The notes: a model not told the origin generated them from the sequence alone. DNA of 64,000 nucleotides from Phanerodontia chrysosporium (GCA_001910725.1 MJGA01000009.1:992001-1056000); one strand, 5' to 3'; positions 10,805 through 22,848 are shown, numbered from the stretch's first letter. Made by a program: numbers and translations.

Positions 10805-13051
10805 ATGGCCCTTCTCGTTTACTTCTGTGCGGGGCTTTCCCGTCTTGCTTCTAGTTCTCGGCCTGCGGAAACGGCCGCGGTATCCTCCAGGTCCAAGGGG
10901 GGTGCCTATCTTCGGCAACATCTTCGACGTGCCTATGAAGTATGCGTGGCTGGAGTATGTGAAGTACGGTCAGCAATATAGTTCGTGCAATGCAATCTGT
11001 CAGCGTGTGGCTTCTCCCTGATCGTCTTCCTCAGAGTCGGACATCGTTCATTTCCAGGTCCTTGGACAACATATTGTGGTGCTTAACAGCTTGCAGGCGG
11101 TGGGAGACCTACTCGACAAGCAATCCAGCATATACTCGGATAGGTGCGTGATCCCTTCAATTGATCACAGCTCCTGAACCCATCTGAATCATGATCGACT
11201 GGCAGGGTTCCCTCCGTGATGTTGAATGAACTGTTCGTCTCAGTTGTCTGTATGCCAGAATTTGCTATCTGACAGAGCTGCAGAACTGGCTGGTCGCGCT
11301 CGTGGGTGCAGATGGAATATGGAGATCAGTGGAGAATGCATCGGCGACTGATGCACCAACATTTCCGCTCGACTATGATTCCACAGTATCACCCAAAGCA
11401 GACCAAAGCGGTGCGCAGGTTGATACAGTCTCTTCTTGAGCAGCCCGAGCATTTCATGGAACACGTCCACTTGTGAGCGTTGCAATTTAGGGTTTATGGA
11501 AGCTGGCTCACAGCTTCTGTAGCCTCTCTGGATCGCTGATTCTAGATGTCGTATTCTCCTTCGATGTTCGACCAGGAGATGCCATCTTGGCCCTCGCTGA
11601 AAGGGCCGTTGACACGACGAAGGCGATCATAGCAGCTGGCGTGTGGCTGGGTAGGTTTCATCAGAAGTATCGGTGCAGTGACTGAACGCTGCTCACGCAA
11701 CTTCCAGTCGACGTGGTACCTATTCGTGAGTATATACCTCCAAATGTGCTCTTCCCTGTGTCTCACATGAGGGCTTGGTACCAGTCAAGTACATTCCATC
11801 GTGGTTTCCGGGCGCAGGATTCAAGCGCATAGCTGCCAAGTGGAAGACTGACGTGAACAAGATGTTTGACGTCCCGTATGCAAAGTTCAAGGATTCCATG
11901 GTGCGCTTTACGTCCTGTGCAAATCCACAGTTCGGTCTCATCCTGTCATCAGCGAGAAGGTAGTGCGACGCCATGTTTCGCCTCAGCTTTGCTGTCCGGC
12001 GCCGAGGACGATAATGGCGGAGTCATTGACAACCAGGATGAAGTCTTCATTTCCCTGACAGGAACCGCATACGTCGGTGAGTGGTATATGACCCTCGCTG
12101 TAAGGCGTTCTAATTGCGAGCTGCACCTGTGCTATAGCTGGATCGGACACGGTAAGTGGCTTAATTATAGAAAATATTCGGGTGACATACTAGATGTCAA
12201 GCTATCGGACGCCTTGTCAACGTTCCTATTGGCAATGATAGCCTTCCCAGAGAAACAGCGCGCAGCCCATGAAGCCCTCGACTGCGTACTAGAAAGGAAG
12301 CGCCTTCCTGGTGTTGAGGATCGAGACGCGTTGCCTCATATCACTGCTTTGGCGTATGAGGTACTCCGGTATGTCTCGTCTTGCTTCTAGCTGATATTCC
12401 CGAGGCTAACTGTGCGCTTGGGGAAGATGGCATCCTGTTGTCCCTCTATGTATGTCTCAAAGTTACCGCTCTGCGGTTGGCTCCTCAGAGTGTCGCTGCT
12501 AGCTATCCCACACAGGACGACTGCGGACAGTTATTATAAGGGATACTACATTCCTGCAGGGTCTACAATATTCCCGAACTCATGGTTTGTTGCACGCATT
12601 ATGTACGCTGTGGGGCTTAACACGCGTCACCAGGGCGATTCTGCACGACGAGGCGTTGTATCCCGAACCGCACCTCTTCAAGCCGGAGCGTTTCCTCGAC
12701 GAAGACGGCTCACTCCACGCGCACGCGCGTTACCCCATCGAGCATTCGGTTACGGCCGCCGCATCTGCCCTGGCCGCCACTTTGCGCACGACGCGCTGTG
12801 GCTGGCAATCGCTCACATCCTGGCCGTCTTCAAGATCGAGCGCGCCCTTGACGAGGACGGAAACGAGATCGAGCCCAAGTTGGACTTCATGCCGCACTTC
12901 CTGAGGTATACTTTTGCCATTGCGCCGTGTGACAGACGAGAATCTCTGACGAGACATGTCTTCCAGCATGCCCAAACCGTTCAAGTGTCGCTTCACCCCA
13001 CGATTCCCCGACGCCGCGAACCTCGCACTCAGCGCCTCAAGTGATTACTAG
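10805..13051 (+). pseudogene. Cytochrome P450 (CYP-2), frame broken twice
   Basis: The gene has the same layout as CYP-1: hinge YPPGPRGVPIFGN, helix C WRMHRRLMHQHF, I-helix AGSDT, K-helix EVLR, FKPERF, heme loop FGYGRRICPGRHF and tail PKPFKCRF. Two places are out of frame. The ATG at 10805 is not in frame with the hinge; one base too many in the GGGG at 10831-10834 would explain it. At about 12740-12743 the frame slips one base just before the heme loop, so the uncorrected protein loses its Cys ligand. All other exons and splice sites look sound. It is either a young pseudogene or a functional gene with two assembly errors. The 3' end is 28 bp from that of the convergent terpene cyclase. Confidence 0.75.
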
Positions 13052-13079
13052 TAACAGTCGCCTGGGATTCCCATCTGCC

Positions 13080-14280
13080 TTAACCGGCGAGTTGATACAC
13101 GTCCATCAACTTGTACCTGGGAGTCGTGAGATGGAAGGAGACGTATCCCGTCAAGAATCGTTCCCATGCGTCGCGCTCCTTCTCCCCCTGTAGTATGTCT
13201 CGTACACGATGAACAGAGGCGATGACCTCCTCCAAGAGCTCGAGAGCGACAATGTGAGCATGCTTCCCAGTCACGCGTGCGCGATCGTGAATGAAGTTCT
13301 TCGTGTCTCCTGCCAGCTCCTCCTTGTAGAAGGAGAGCACATCGCTGGAGCGTTGTCAGACTGAGGTAGAGAGGAAGATAGCACAGCACGTACTTGCAAT
13401 GAATAAGGAAAACGATGGCGTCCCTAGCCAGACCGCTTGTCAGCTTTCCACAGCACGAAACAGACATCGGGACTCACGGCAACGCCTGTATGTAAGTCGC
13501 CACATCCGGAAAGCTGAACTTGTCCCAGATGAAGGCCGAAAAGACCTCGCCGAGCCCGTTCCGCGCGCGCTTGTAGGACGGATACTGCACCGCCGTGGCG
13601 GACAGCCGCATGTCCTCGAGCTCGCGCTCGAAGAGCGTGCAGTTCACGAAGTTGATGCTGTCCGTGAGCACCGTCGTCGCCGCGTACAGGTTGAAGAAGT
13701 CGGGCATGCGCGCGAGGGTCTCCGCGAAGCGGTCGAGCACGGGGTGCAGCTGCGTGCGTCCGGTCTGCAGGCGCCGCGCGAACTCGGACAGCGCGGCGCG
13801 GGGCACCTCGTAGTCGTCGACGCACAGGCCCGACACCGTGTAGAGTGCGATCTCGACCTGCGTGCCGACGTGCGTGTGCGCGTAGCCGATCGCGCCGAGC
13901 ATGATGCCCGAGACGATGTGGTGCTCGAGGCGGCGCGCGGGGATGCTCCCGACGTCCCAGCTCCCGACGGTCGCGCGCACCTGCGCCTCCACGGTGGCGT
14001 ACTGGTCGGGCTTGACACACGTAAGCGCGATGCCGGTCCTTTTGAGGAGCTCTGTGACTACGTGGCAGGCGAGGCTTTGCTAGACGTCTAGAATCAGAAT
14101 CGAACCCATCATCTGAAGGATAAAACCGACCAGAGAAAGCGGCTTGCCCTCAATATTTTCCGCAGACTGGTCGTCCAAGGGCTTGCCAATGTGCGCAGCG
14201 GTGCCCGTGCTAGATGATAGTATGCAAGGATCAGTCAAACATAACAAAAGACGATGCAAAGGTTCATACGTTTGCTCCAT
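13080..14280 (-). CDS. TRI5-fold (trichodiene-synthase-like) sesquiterpene cyclase
   Basis: The spliced product is about 330 residues. The C-terminal half has the metal-binding NSE motif NDVLSFYKE, then DTKNFIHDRARVTG and the closing RYKL, the order seen in trichodiene-synthase-family enzymes. The Asp-rich motif earlier reads VDDYE rather than a longer Asp run. Also visible are LHPVLDRF, YKRARNGLGEVF and WDKFSFPDV, typical of the basidiomycete branch. The family ionises farnesyl diphosphate with Mg2+ and cyclises it to a sesquiterpene in the cytosol. Splicing between HC and NDVLS restores the NSE Asn across an exon junction. The first exons, from the ATG at 14280 (MEQ), are the least certain. 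The product cannot be predicted from sequence. P450 genes on both sides suggest a terpenoid pathway. Confidence 0.85.
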
Positions 14281-15347
14281 TGAATGAGGCCGAGTAGCGA
14301 GATGCGAGTAGCTAGAGCAGGTTGGTCTTGTGTCCGAGTGCAATTCCACGAATACAATCTTATACCAGCAGTCAACAAGGCGCATCAAGCTGGCAAGGAA
14401 TGGCGCTGCGGCACACCTGTGATCGGCGGCCAAACGCCCCGAAATGAGATCAGCTAGACTGAGTCTTTTCCATGTAGGGTCTTGCGTGCCGCGTTGTGCT
14501 TCTGAACACCTGCATCGAAAGTGCCCTCATAGTGGACATTCAATATCCGGCGAGCACAGCGCCCGCGGGTCGCTCTGGGACACGACCATGCTTGGCTGCA
14601 GTGAGCTCATGACGTTCGTAGCATGCGTCCAGAACACGCTACAGGTTTGCCTCGATCGCACGACTGTTTGGAGAGTCTGAGAGCAATGGAGTATATATGC
14701 GGACTCTGGGCACACCCGACGCACCTTCCAATAATTGCGCACGTCAGAACGCCCCGGCGCATTCGTTGACCGATCCGCGGATGACACGTACTCATGTCGA
14801 CGTCACGGTGTGGATGGAGTTACACAGACCCTATCGGACACGCGCGCTTTCTTGGCTAGCCGGGAGCCAGCGAGGGACATGACCGCCGTGCTGCATCGGT
14901 GAATGTTTGCCTTGTCTTGGTACTAGGGAGGTTGAGACCGCGGCACTGCCCGGCGAGGAGCATACCTCCGATTAATACCGGACACGGGGCTCACAAGGGT
15001 CCACAACATGCATTCCGTATGTCGCTTCGAGCGATTCCGTAGAACGCAGTCTTGTGAACGTTGTGCGAAATAGGCAGCGCATTTCTTCAACGCGCGCACA
15101 TATGACCTCGGGGCGTCACGCGCATCAGACGCATCAACACGCCATCATGATGCGCCTCTGCGCGCCGACCTGGACTGAGCTGCACAGTCGCTATCGCGTG
15201 CAGACACAGTCTCTCGCGATACAACGTCGACTATATTTCTGCTGAACGCTTCGTCTGTAAATGCGACTGTATAGATTATAAGATCTGCAGAGAAGCACAC
15301 GACAAGAAAATCCAATACCATCCGAGTTGCTCCTTCTGTCAGCCCGC
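14281..15347. promoter_or_regulatory. Upstream region of the terpene cyclase
   Basis: About 1,070 bp between the cyclase start and the CYP-3 stop. No gene was recognised. Two imperfectly matching stretches, near 14810-14840 and 15170-15200, may be an old local duplication. Confidence 0.4.
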
Positions 15348-17589
15348 TCACACACCCCCTCGCACAAGGTTCTCCGCCCCGCAATAGCGCAACGTAAACC
15401 GTGCCTTGAACGGTTTCGGCGGGCTGCTCTCCAGAGTGAGCCAAGTCATGGCAGCAGCCCGAGAAGAGCAGCAGCCGTGCGCACCTGAACGCCTGCGGCT
15501 CGAACGCCGCCACTACCGGGACCACATTGCCCTCCGCGTCCACAGCGTGCTCGATGCGGAACACGGCGAGGAGGTGCGCGACGAACAGAAACAGCGAGTC
15601 CAGCGCAAAGTGCCGGCCGGGGCAGATCCGCCGCCCGAAGCCGAAGGCCTCCGCCGGGAGGGGCACGTCGGCGCGCAGGGCATACCCGCCTGCCGCGAGG
15701 AACCGCCCCGGGCGGAACACGTCTGGGTCGGGGTAGACGCGTGCGTCGTGCAGAATCGCCCTGGCGCACGCACACGTCGGTCAGGAGCGCTGCGGGGTGT
15801 CTGCGCTGTGACGCACCAGCAGTTGCCCAGGACGAGCGAGCCGGCCGGGATGTGGTATCCGTTGTACTCGTCGTCGGACGCCGCACGGTGCGGAGTCGCT
15901 TGTATAGGTCACGCGCGTGAGCGGTGCATGGAGCGGCGGGGGTGCTTACCAAGTGGAAGGGGAGGGTGCCAGCTGAGTGTCACGTCAGTCAGCAAGACGG
16001 ACGCCTGAAGGTGCAGGTGCGCACCGCAAAACTTCCTGTATCACAGCGGTGACACGCGGAAGCGACTCCCGGTCTGCCAATCCGGGCAGGCGGTCGCGGC
16101 CGACGACACGGTCTATCTCTTTCTGCACAGCGGCCTGCTCTTCTGGGTGTAGGACCATGGCCAAGATAAAGGTCAGCAGTGTCATCATAATCTATATCAG
16201 AGGTGAGCTTTCCCTTCGCGCGTGGATGTATGCGCCACTAACTGTGTCTGTGCCAGCTTATCCTTCCCAGTTAGCACACAAGCATTGAGATAGGGCTATG
16301 TATCACCGCGGGGCGTACCTGCATATGCCGTGCCAGCAAGATTCATGAAGATATCATCTCGCTCTGGGGAATCAGACTCCTCAGCTTCTGACAGCAGGGC
16401 CGCAGCAAAACAAGGCTCAATCGTGCCCTCCTGCTTCCGAATCTTGCATGAGCATGGCCGGCAGGCTTGGTCGACAAGCTATCATACCATCGATGATTTC
16501 AACTGGCGTAAGGGATCTCGAACATGTCGTCTACAAGCCTCTTGTACCGCGCAGCCTGGCGCTTGAAGTGCGCTCCAGGAAACCACATCGGCAGGTGCTT
16601 TACTAGAGCCAGAGGTCTGATGAGCCTGAGCCAGTGGCGGGGTGGAACCGCTCACAAACTGGGAAGATGTCGACTATACGGAAGCAATAAGTGAGTCACC
16701 CGGTGCACAACAACGATGGCCTTGCTCACCAAGATATACGCCAGTATGCATAAGCTCGTTTGCAGTGCCCATCGCCGCCTCCACGAGCTCGAGACGGGGA
16801 TCTCCCGGCTGCGCATCGAAGGAGTACACCACGTTGAGGATGGAGGAGCCTGTGGCGCTATACAACCATCAGGCTGGGCACGAGTAGTGCATGTAGCAGG
16901 GGACTTGCTATCTCATATGCTTCGCATAGTCTTGTGGCGAGTCTAGTAGAAGCCGCACAAGTCTCCGCGCAGCCTTTGCCTGCTTCTCATGGTATTGCGG
17001 TAGACTCTGGGGCCTGAAGTGCTGGTGGAACAGGCGGCGATGCTCCTTCCAGTAGTCCCGTACGGCAGCATTACCCAGGAGCGCCACCAGCCGGACCTTC
17101 CACAGCGTGAGTCCGGACGCGACTTATTATTGAGTGAGGGACGTACAGTTCCAGCAACATCACTGACTGATCTCTGCAGACAGTGGCTGTCAGAAAAATG
17201 GCATTTTGAAGGACAGCTTGGCCACGTACTTGTCAGAGTATACATGTGGCCGCCCGTCGAAGAGCTCCCTTGCGGCTTTCGCGCTGTTGACGACGTAGAT
17301 GTGTCTTCCCAACGCCTCCGCATGCACGACATCCGAGTCTGCCACCCAAATCGTAATAGGACACCATCAGGAGATGTCTGTAAGAAGAGACAACGGTGGA
17401 GCGCACCGTACTGGCGAGCCCACTGGTCAAAGACGAGCCAGCCGTTCTCTAGGGGAACGTCAAACACGTTCCCAGGACGGGCAGGCCCGTCGGCCCGGGT
17501 GGATAGCGCTGGCGCGGCCTGCGCACCCGCGCAGCCACCCACAGACCGGTGAGTCCGAGGAGCGCGTACAAGCATAACGTCCAGCCCAT
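15348..17589 (-). pseudogene. Cytochrome P450 (CYP-3), frame broken at three sites
   Basis: The ATG at 17589 starts a membrane anchor (LCLYALLGLTGLWVAA), then the hinge RYPPGPTGLPVLG. Downstream are WKEHRRLFHQHFRP, I-helix AGTDT, K-helix EVLR, heme loop FGFGRRICPGRHF and a tail with PPKPFKARF ending at 15348. Each of three breaks is cured by one base: in the CCC at 17471-17473, in the CCC at 17057-17059 and in the GG near 16505. One intron (16858-16908) uses a GC donor. The heme region and the rest of the exons are otherwise sound. As with CYP-2, the breaks sit in short G/C runs, so assembly error is a live alternative to decay. It lies upstream of the cyclase on the same strand. Confidence 0.75.
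16858..16908 (-). other. Probable GC-AG intron in CYP-3
   Basis: After the codons for KHMR the sequence has no GT donor in a usable place, but GCAAGT follows. Paired with the acceptor GTATAG it keeps the frame into TGSSILNVVY, matching the sister genes with one extra residue. Length 51 nt. Confidence 0.6.
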
Positions 17590-18194
17590 CGTGCGCTAAG
17601 GTCCTTGCTGGGGTCAGTCGAAGTGCCAGTGCGCGGCGGACGATGCGAGTTATATACGCACCTTCTGGCGATGCCGCTCGATACGGTTTGTGGACGTCAG
17701 GTGACGACATACAGGCACGGCCTCGCTGGAGGTGGCGAAGGTTCAAGCGTAGTTCTCAGGAAGGTAAACGAGCATCCACGCTAGATCTGGGCTCGGCGAC
17801 CACAATCCTAGGACAATACCGTGTTTGAAGCAACGCTGCTCAGCTGTCTTGTGGGGGAGATGGAGGAGGGATTGTCTTCAGAAGGCCATGAGGGACAGAG
17901 GTGCTTGATCCCAAGTGAGGCCCAACTCGAAGCCAGCGCCTAGCCGCACGCCACATCACGTGGAGCGGTCCCGCGTCCCGCGAGGACCGTCTCACGGCAC
18001 ATGCTACGGATCGGACCGACTCGCCTCTATTGATCGCCTGCGCGAAGCTCGCGCACGAGCCTCTCCGCACCAGCCGGCCGTTCGTGAACACCACGACGGT
18101 GTGCGGCGGCTGCCGAGCGAAGAGCGTGTCCGCCGCCAAAGTGCGCGCGCCGGCCGCCTCCGGGCGCGGGACGTCCGTGCGCAGTGTATGGGTG

Positions 18195-18512
18195 CGCCCA
18201 AAGCTCCCAGACCGTGTGCAAGCTGCTGATCACAAGAACGTGCTTTTCGAAGACCTCGAGCTGGATGATATCGGAACCTAGCGGCCTCGTCCTCAAACTG
18301 AATGGAATTGCATAGGACGATCTGTGCTCGCCGTGCTTGCGCGACCACTCCGTGAAGGCTAGCCATCCCAAACGCATGGGCAGTTCGAGCAGGTTGCCGG
18401 TGAGAGGAAGCCCGGCGGGCCTGAAGAGTATGAGGCGTGAGGACGGCTCTGTCGAGCCGCCGTGATTGCAGCGGGTCGCTGTGGCGAGAACGTACACGGC
18501 GTGGCCTGACAT
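18195..18512 (-). pseudogene. P450 5' fragment
   Basis: From an ATG at 18512 the sequence reaches a P450-like segment, GLPLTGNLLELPMRLGWLAFTEWSRKHG, split here as GLPLTGNLLELP and GWLAFTEWSRKHG. An intron with a GCGAGC donor then leads to SDIIQLEVFEKHVLVIS. This matches exons 1-2 of the neighbouring P450s. After about HTVWELW the resemblance fades and no helix C, I-helix or heme loop follows. The proline hinge is also degraded. It is best read as a truncated, decayed gene copy. The sequence down to about 17990 stays open in one frame but is not recognisably P450. Confidence 0.6.
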
Positions 18513-20541
18513 ACTGGCTGACAGTAGCAAGTGATAGGCGACAGACTGGCGCAGATGCACGATCACGAGAGTGCAGTACGTGAATATGTTCTCACGTTTC
18601 GTTATCTGGAATGCCGCGGATTAGCGCTTTATTCGTTCGCAGAGGCAAGGTTTGATGTACTTGCATGCATGGGGCTACCACTTGAGGAGGAACATCTGAG
18701 GGATTTCAGCGTGCTGATTTGATGTGTTGGCATGATGTCGGTGAGCATACATGTTGAAACATTGAATATTGAGGCCTGAGGAGCATGAATGCGAGGCAAA
18801 TGCCCGAATCTCGGCGAATGCCGTGCAAACGCCGTGCCACGAAGGCTTTGCTAGGCGCTCGATACGCCTTCTTTCCTGCGGCTCTATTTCAACCTCGTCT
18901 TGCTGGACTCCACGATTCTAGCGCAACGGCAGTCCCAGAAGTGGATCTTCTGGACTAGTTGTGTCCTAATGTGAGTGAATATGGGCCCCGAGAAGTCATG
19001 AAGCGTCAGAAATCAGACTCGAATGCCGTCAGTTCGACAGTAAGTTGTATGTCGTTTCCAAAGGACATTGAATAAGGTCAGAACTTGTGCAGATAATCTT
19101 TCACAAATGGTCCTGCTGGAGACCTGGAGAGTAATGCCCTAGATGGCGTTTGCTGTCAAGTGGCTATCAATGCGATTACCTCGATCAGAACCTGCAAGTA
19201 TACCAGCCTTTCCCCGTGGGCATATTGCGCGGACTTTGCAAGTGACCCACCCGTCTGCTTTGTCGCGTCAGCCTGCGACTCCCTCTCGGGTGTGAGGCAA
19301 GCGCATGACACGTGTCCAGAGCTTAGACTCCTCTGCCTGTGATGCTGTTCACGCGTGCGCTTGTCGAACCATTTCTAACACTACGCTTACCTTACTATTT
19401 TCAGGGCGATATACACTGGAATATATACAGTCTATCTCTGCACAGTCGCGATATAGCATGGCCCCACGTGCGTTCTCTAGGGCCGGTATCGGTTCTAGTT
19501 TGGCACCGAGGGCTTTGACACCACAATACGACCACTGAACAACCCGAAACGCAAAGAGTGGACCACATTCGACATCAGATAGCGCAAGCCCGTCCCGCGC
19601 ACGTTATCTTGAGCCATGCGTTCCATGCAGCGGTGCCTGTCACGCAGCAGCTTCACGAAGTGGACAAGCCTACAAGTTGCATGCGCTGGACCCTGACCCG
19701 GCGTTCGGTCTCCGCCAATGTGCAAGTACCGAACCTTAAGTTACTTCTCAGTGAGGAGCGTGTGGCCTCTGATATCACACGTCCCGGTGTCTTTGTACCT
19801 TGGGCGATCCGCCGGGGATGCAGGATAAGATGTAGAACCTAGTGACAGATAGACACCGGGTCACAGAGGTAAGCCTCTCGTCCTACGGGGATTTTGGTGA
19901 CTGCGGCTGATGGCGTGCTGCTCTGCAGTCATCTGCTCCGTTCACGTCGCCTCGCAGTCGCTATCGTCTCCTGCACGATCCAATAGACTATCCCTCAGAG
20001 TCGAAAACTGCGCGTTACGTACCGCTGCACAAAACATCCACACATGACTGACAGAGAAGACGTGTCTCAAGGAGCGCGTGCTCATCAGAGGAGTAAAACG
20101 AAGATTCCCGTTTCTCAGCGACTAAGGTTCGTGGAGGCCGGTTCAAGGGCACCACACGGCATGGTTGACTTCTGCCCCGCAGTTGTCGATTCCAGGATAT
20201 CGCGCACTTGCGCTGTCGGCAAACGCCTCTCTGGTGGCGTTGAGTCATACGACCGGGCGCTGATGGTGATGGCTTGAACCGCACGGCGAAGCTCAGAGGG
20301 AATTGGTCTCTGGAGCAGCTCTTGCGGTCTTCAGGCAGGTTCTACCACGCCAGGGTGCCCAGTTGTGCTGATGTCGCTGTCCGCGTGTGTATATTCTGCT
20401 GCAGGGTTGAGCGTCGGTGAGCAAGGGCGTGTCAGGGTCGCCGCCCGAAGATTGTAGTCCAGATTTAATAAGCCGAGCAGCTTCATAAAAGCAACCCCAA
20501 GTGAGTCTTTGGACGGCACCATCCAGCGCGTTGCTGACAAC
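18513..20541. other. Gene-poor spacer before CYP-4
   Basis: About 2 kb with no coding region, RNA gene or repeat that I can support. It must contain the CYP-4 promoter; GTGTATATTC near 20390 is a weak TATA-like candidate. Decayed cluster DNA is possible. Confidence 0.4.
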
Positions 20542-22775
20542 ATGTTCAGTGCTCTGGTCCTCTCTCTGCTGCTCGCCGCCGCGCTATTTCTCCGCTTCAG
20601 GCGGAAGCGGTATCCGCTGCCGCCAGGTCCGAAAGGCCTGCCAATCATCGGAAACGCCAGAGACATCCCCAAGAGCTTCCCGTGGTACACCTACGACAGG
20701 TGGAGCCGTGAATACAGTGCGTCCCGCCTGTGCGTATACAGTGATGAGCGAGAGCCTCAGTGCTTTTCTCAGACTCCGAGATCATCTACCTACGGCTTGT
20801 TGGCACGGATGTCATCGTCATCAACTCTGAGAAGGCCGCTAACGAGCTCCTGAACAAACGGTCGACCATCTATTCTGATAGGTTTGTTCTCACCGCACTT
20901 CGCTGAAGCAGCGGTCCTCACTCATGCGCCAGGGAGCACATGACGATGCTGCTGGACCTGTAGGCACCATCTCCCATGCTCCCCCGACTCACCTAAATAA
21001 CTCTTGTCGGGTTGCAGCGTCGGCTGGGGCGGGCGCAACTTCGCCTTCGCGCACTATGGAGACCTCTGGCGCGCGCACCGGCGGCTCTTCCACCAGTACT
21101 TCCACCCGGGCGCGGTGCCGGCGTACCACGCAAAGTCGACGCTCGAGGTCCGCAGGCTCCTGCCGCGCCTGCTGTCGCACCCCGACGACTTCATGCAGAG
21201 CATCCGCACGTGCGTCTCTCGCCCGCGCTTCCCGCGCCGTGCCTTCTTTGACGGTCTCGCAGCATGACGGGGGCGATCATCCTGGGTATCACGTTCGGCA
21301 TGGAGCTCCAGCCGGAGAACGACCCGTTCGTCGCCCTCGCGGAGGAGGCGCTCCACGCCATGGCGCAGGTGGGCAACGTCGGGTCGTACATAGGTGCGAA
21401 CTCTGCGGTCAGTTCATGAGTGTGCTCCACATTGAACTGCGGGCACTAGTCGACTATCTGCCCTGGTGTGCGTGTTTCCGAGTACATAGCAGAGCATACC
21501 CTGACTGCAATTCGCATACACAGTGCAATACCTCCCGTCGTGGGCCCCCGGTGCCGCCTTCAAGCGGCAGGCGGCAAAGTGGAACAAGATCGTGCTCGAG
21601 ATGTACGAGAAGCCGTTCCAGACGATCAAACAGGCTCTGGTCAGCAGAAGGCTTTATGCTCCTCCGTGTCGACGCTGACGCACGCTGCGCTCGGTAGGCA
21701 CGCGGCGACGCGCCGCCATCGATATTGACGTCGATGCTCGAGACGCTGGATCCCGAGGAGGACAACGCTGCTCGCGAGAGCGACATGCGCCATGTCACCG
21801 GCACGGCATACACTGGTATGTCAGCCTCTCGTGAATGAAGCTCGCTTAAATCTGACCTTGAGCAGCTGGCGCAGACACCGTACGCGCGATATAACGTCTG
21901 TCGGATGAGACACTGACAGACGCTCTAGACCGTATCGTCCCTCGGGACATTCATCCTTGCGATGCTTCTGCATCCCGAGGTCCAACGGCGCGCGCAGGAG
22001 GAAATTGACAGGGTCGTGGGCAGTGACCGGTTCCCTGAATACGACGACAGAGATTCTCTGCCGTATATCACCGCGATTATGAAGGAAACACTGAGGTAGG
22101 CAATATTTGCATTAGTTGGACGTACAGAACTAAGACGACCTCCGTTTAGATGGCGGCAAGTGACCCCCTCGGTATGTGCAACTGCAATCTCCCTAAACTT
22201 GGCCCGCTGACCCCACCAAAGCGGTCCCACATAGGCTGAGAGTGGACGATGAATACAATGGGTATCATCTCCCAGCAGGCTCTGTCGTCGTTGGGAACTC
22301 CTGGTATGCTCCAATCACACCGTGGACACGCCTCGGACAGTCCTCTGATGTTTTCTCAGGGCCATGCTCCACGATGAGGAGCGGTATCCGAACTCAGATC
22401 TATTCGACCCGACGCGCTTCCTGACGCCTGACGGCGAGCTGGACCCGGATGCCCCGGGGCCAGAGCTCGCAGCGTTCGGCTTCGGGCGCAGGATCTGCCC
22501 CGGACGGTACTTCGCCATGGACTCCATGTGGATTGCGATGGCGCACATCCTGGCGACCGTAAACATCGAAAAGGCTGTGGACGACGCCGGCAACATTCTC
22601 GAACCTAGCGGCGAATATACGTGTGGTCTGATCAGGTGAGTCTTTGTTTTCCTAGTCGTCTTAAGTACCAGCGTTACTGAGGCACTCCAGCTACCCTGTC
22701 CCGTTCAAGGTGGCGTTCAAGCCTCGGTCTGCCGCCGCTGACGCATTGATTCAGGGAGGGACTCCTCTGGCATAA
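20542..22775 (+). CDS. Cytochrome P450 (CYP-4), microsomal monooxygenase, intact
   Basis: A complete P450 with the same exon layout as CYP-1. The anchor is ALVLSLLLAAALFLRF, the hinge YPLPPGPKGLPIIGN, helix C WRAHRRLFHQYF, I-helix AGADTT, K-helix ETLR, and heme loop FGFGRRICPGRYF. The C-terminus is PVPFKVAFKPR and the stop is at 22773-22775. All exon joins keep frame. Among the P450s here it is closest to CYP-5 (shared SREY/SREC, EKAVD and LEPSGEYT-like segments), so these two are probably sister copies. Membership of the terpenoid cluster is inferred from position only. Its stop is just 74 bp from the end of the convergent F-box gene. Confidence 0.92.
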
Positions 22776-22848
22776 TAGCGCGCAAGACCTGTCTGTTACA
22801 TGTGACACCCAATACTAGATTGAATACACTTCTAGCCTGCGATGCACG

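Noticed and set aside
17019..17552. Plus-strand open frame over CYP-3
   Set aside because: It is antisense to clear P450 exons and shows no recognisable protein.
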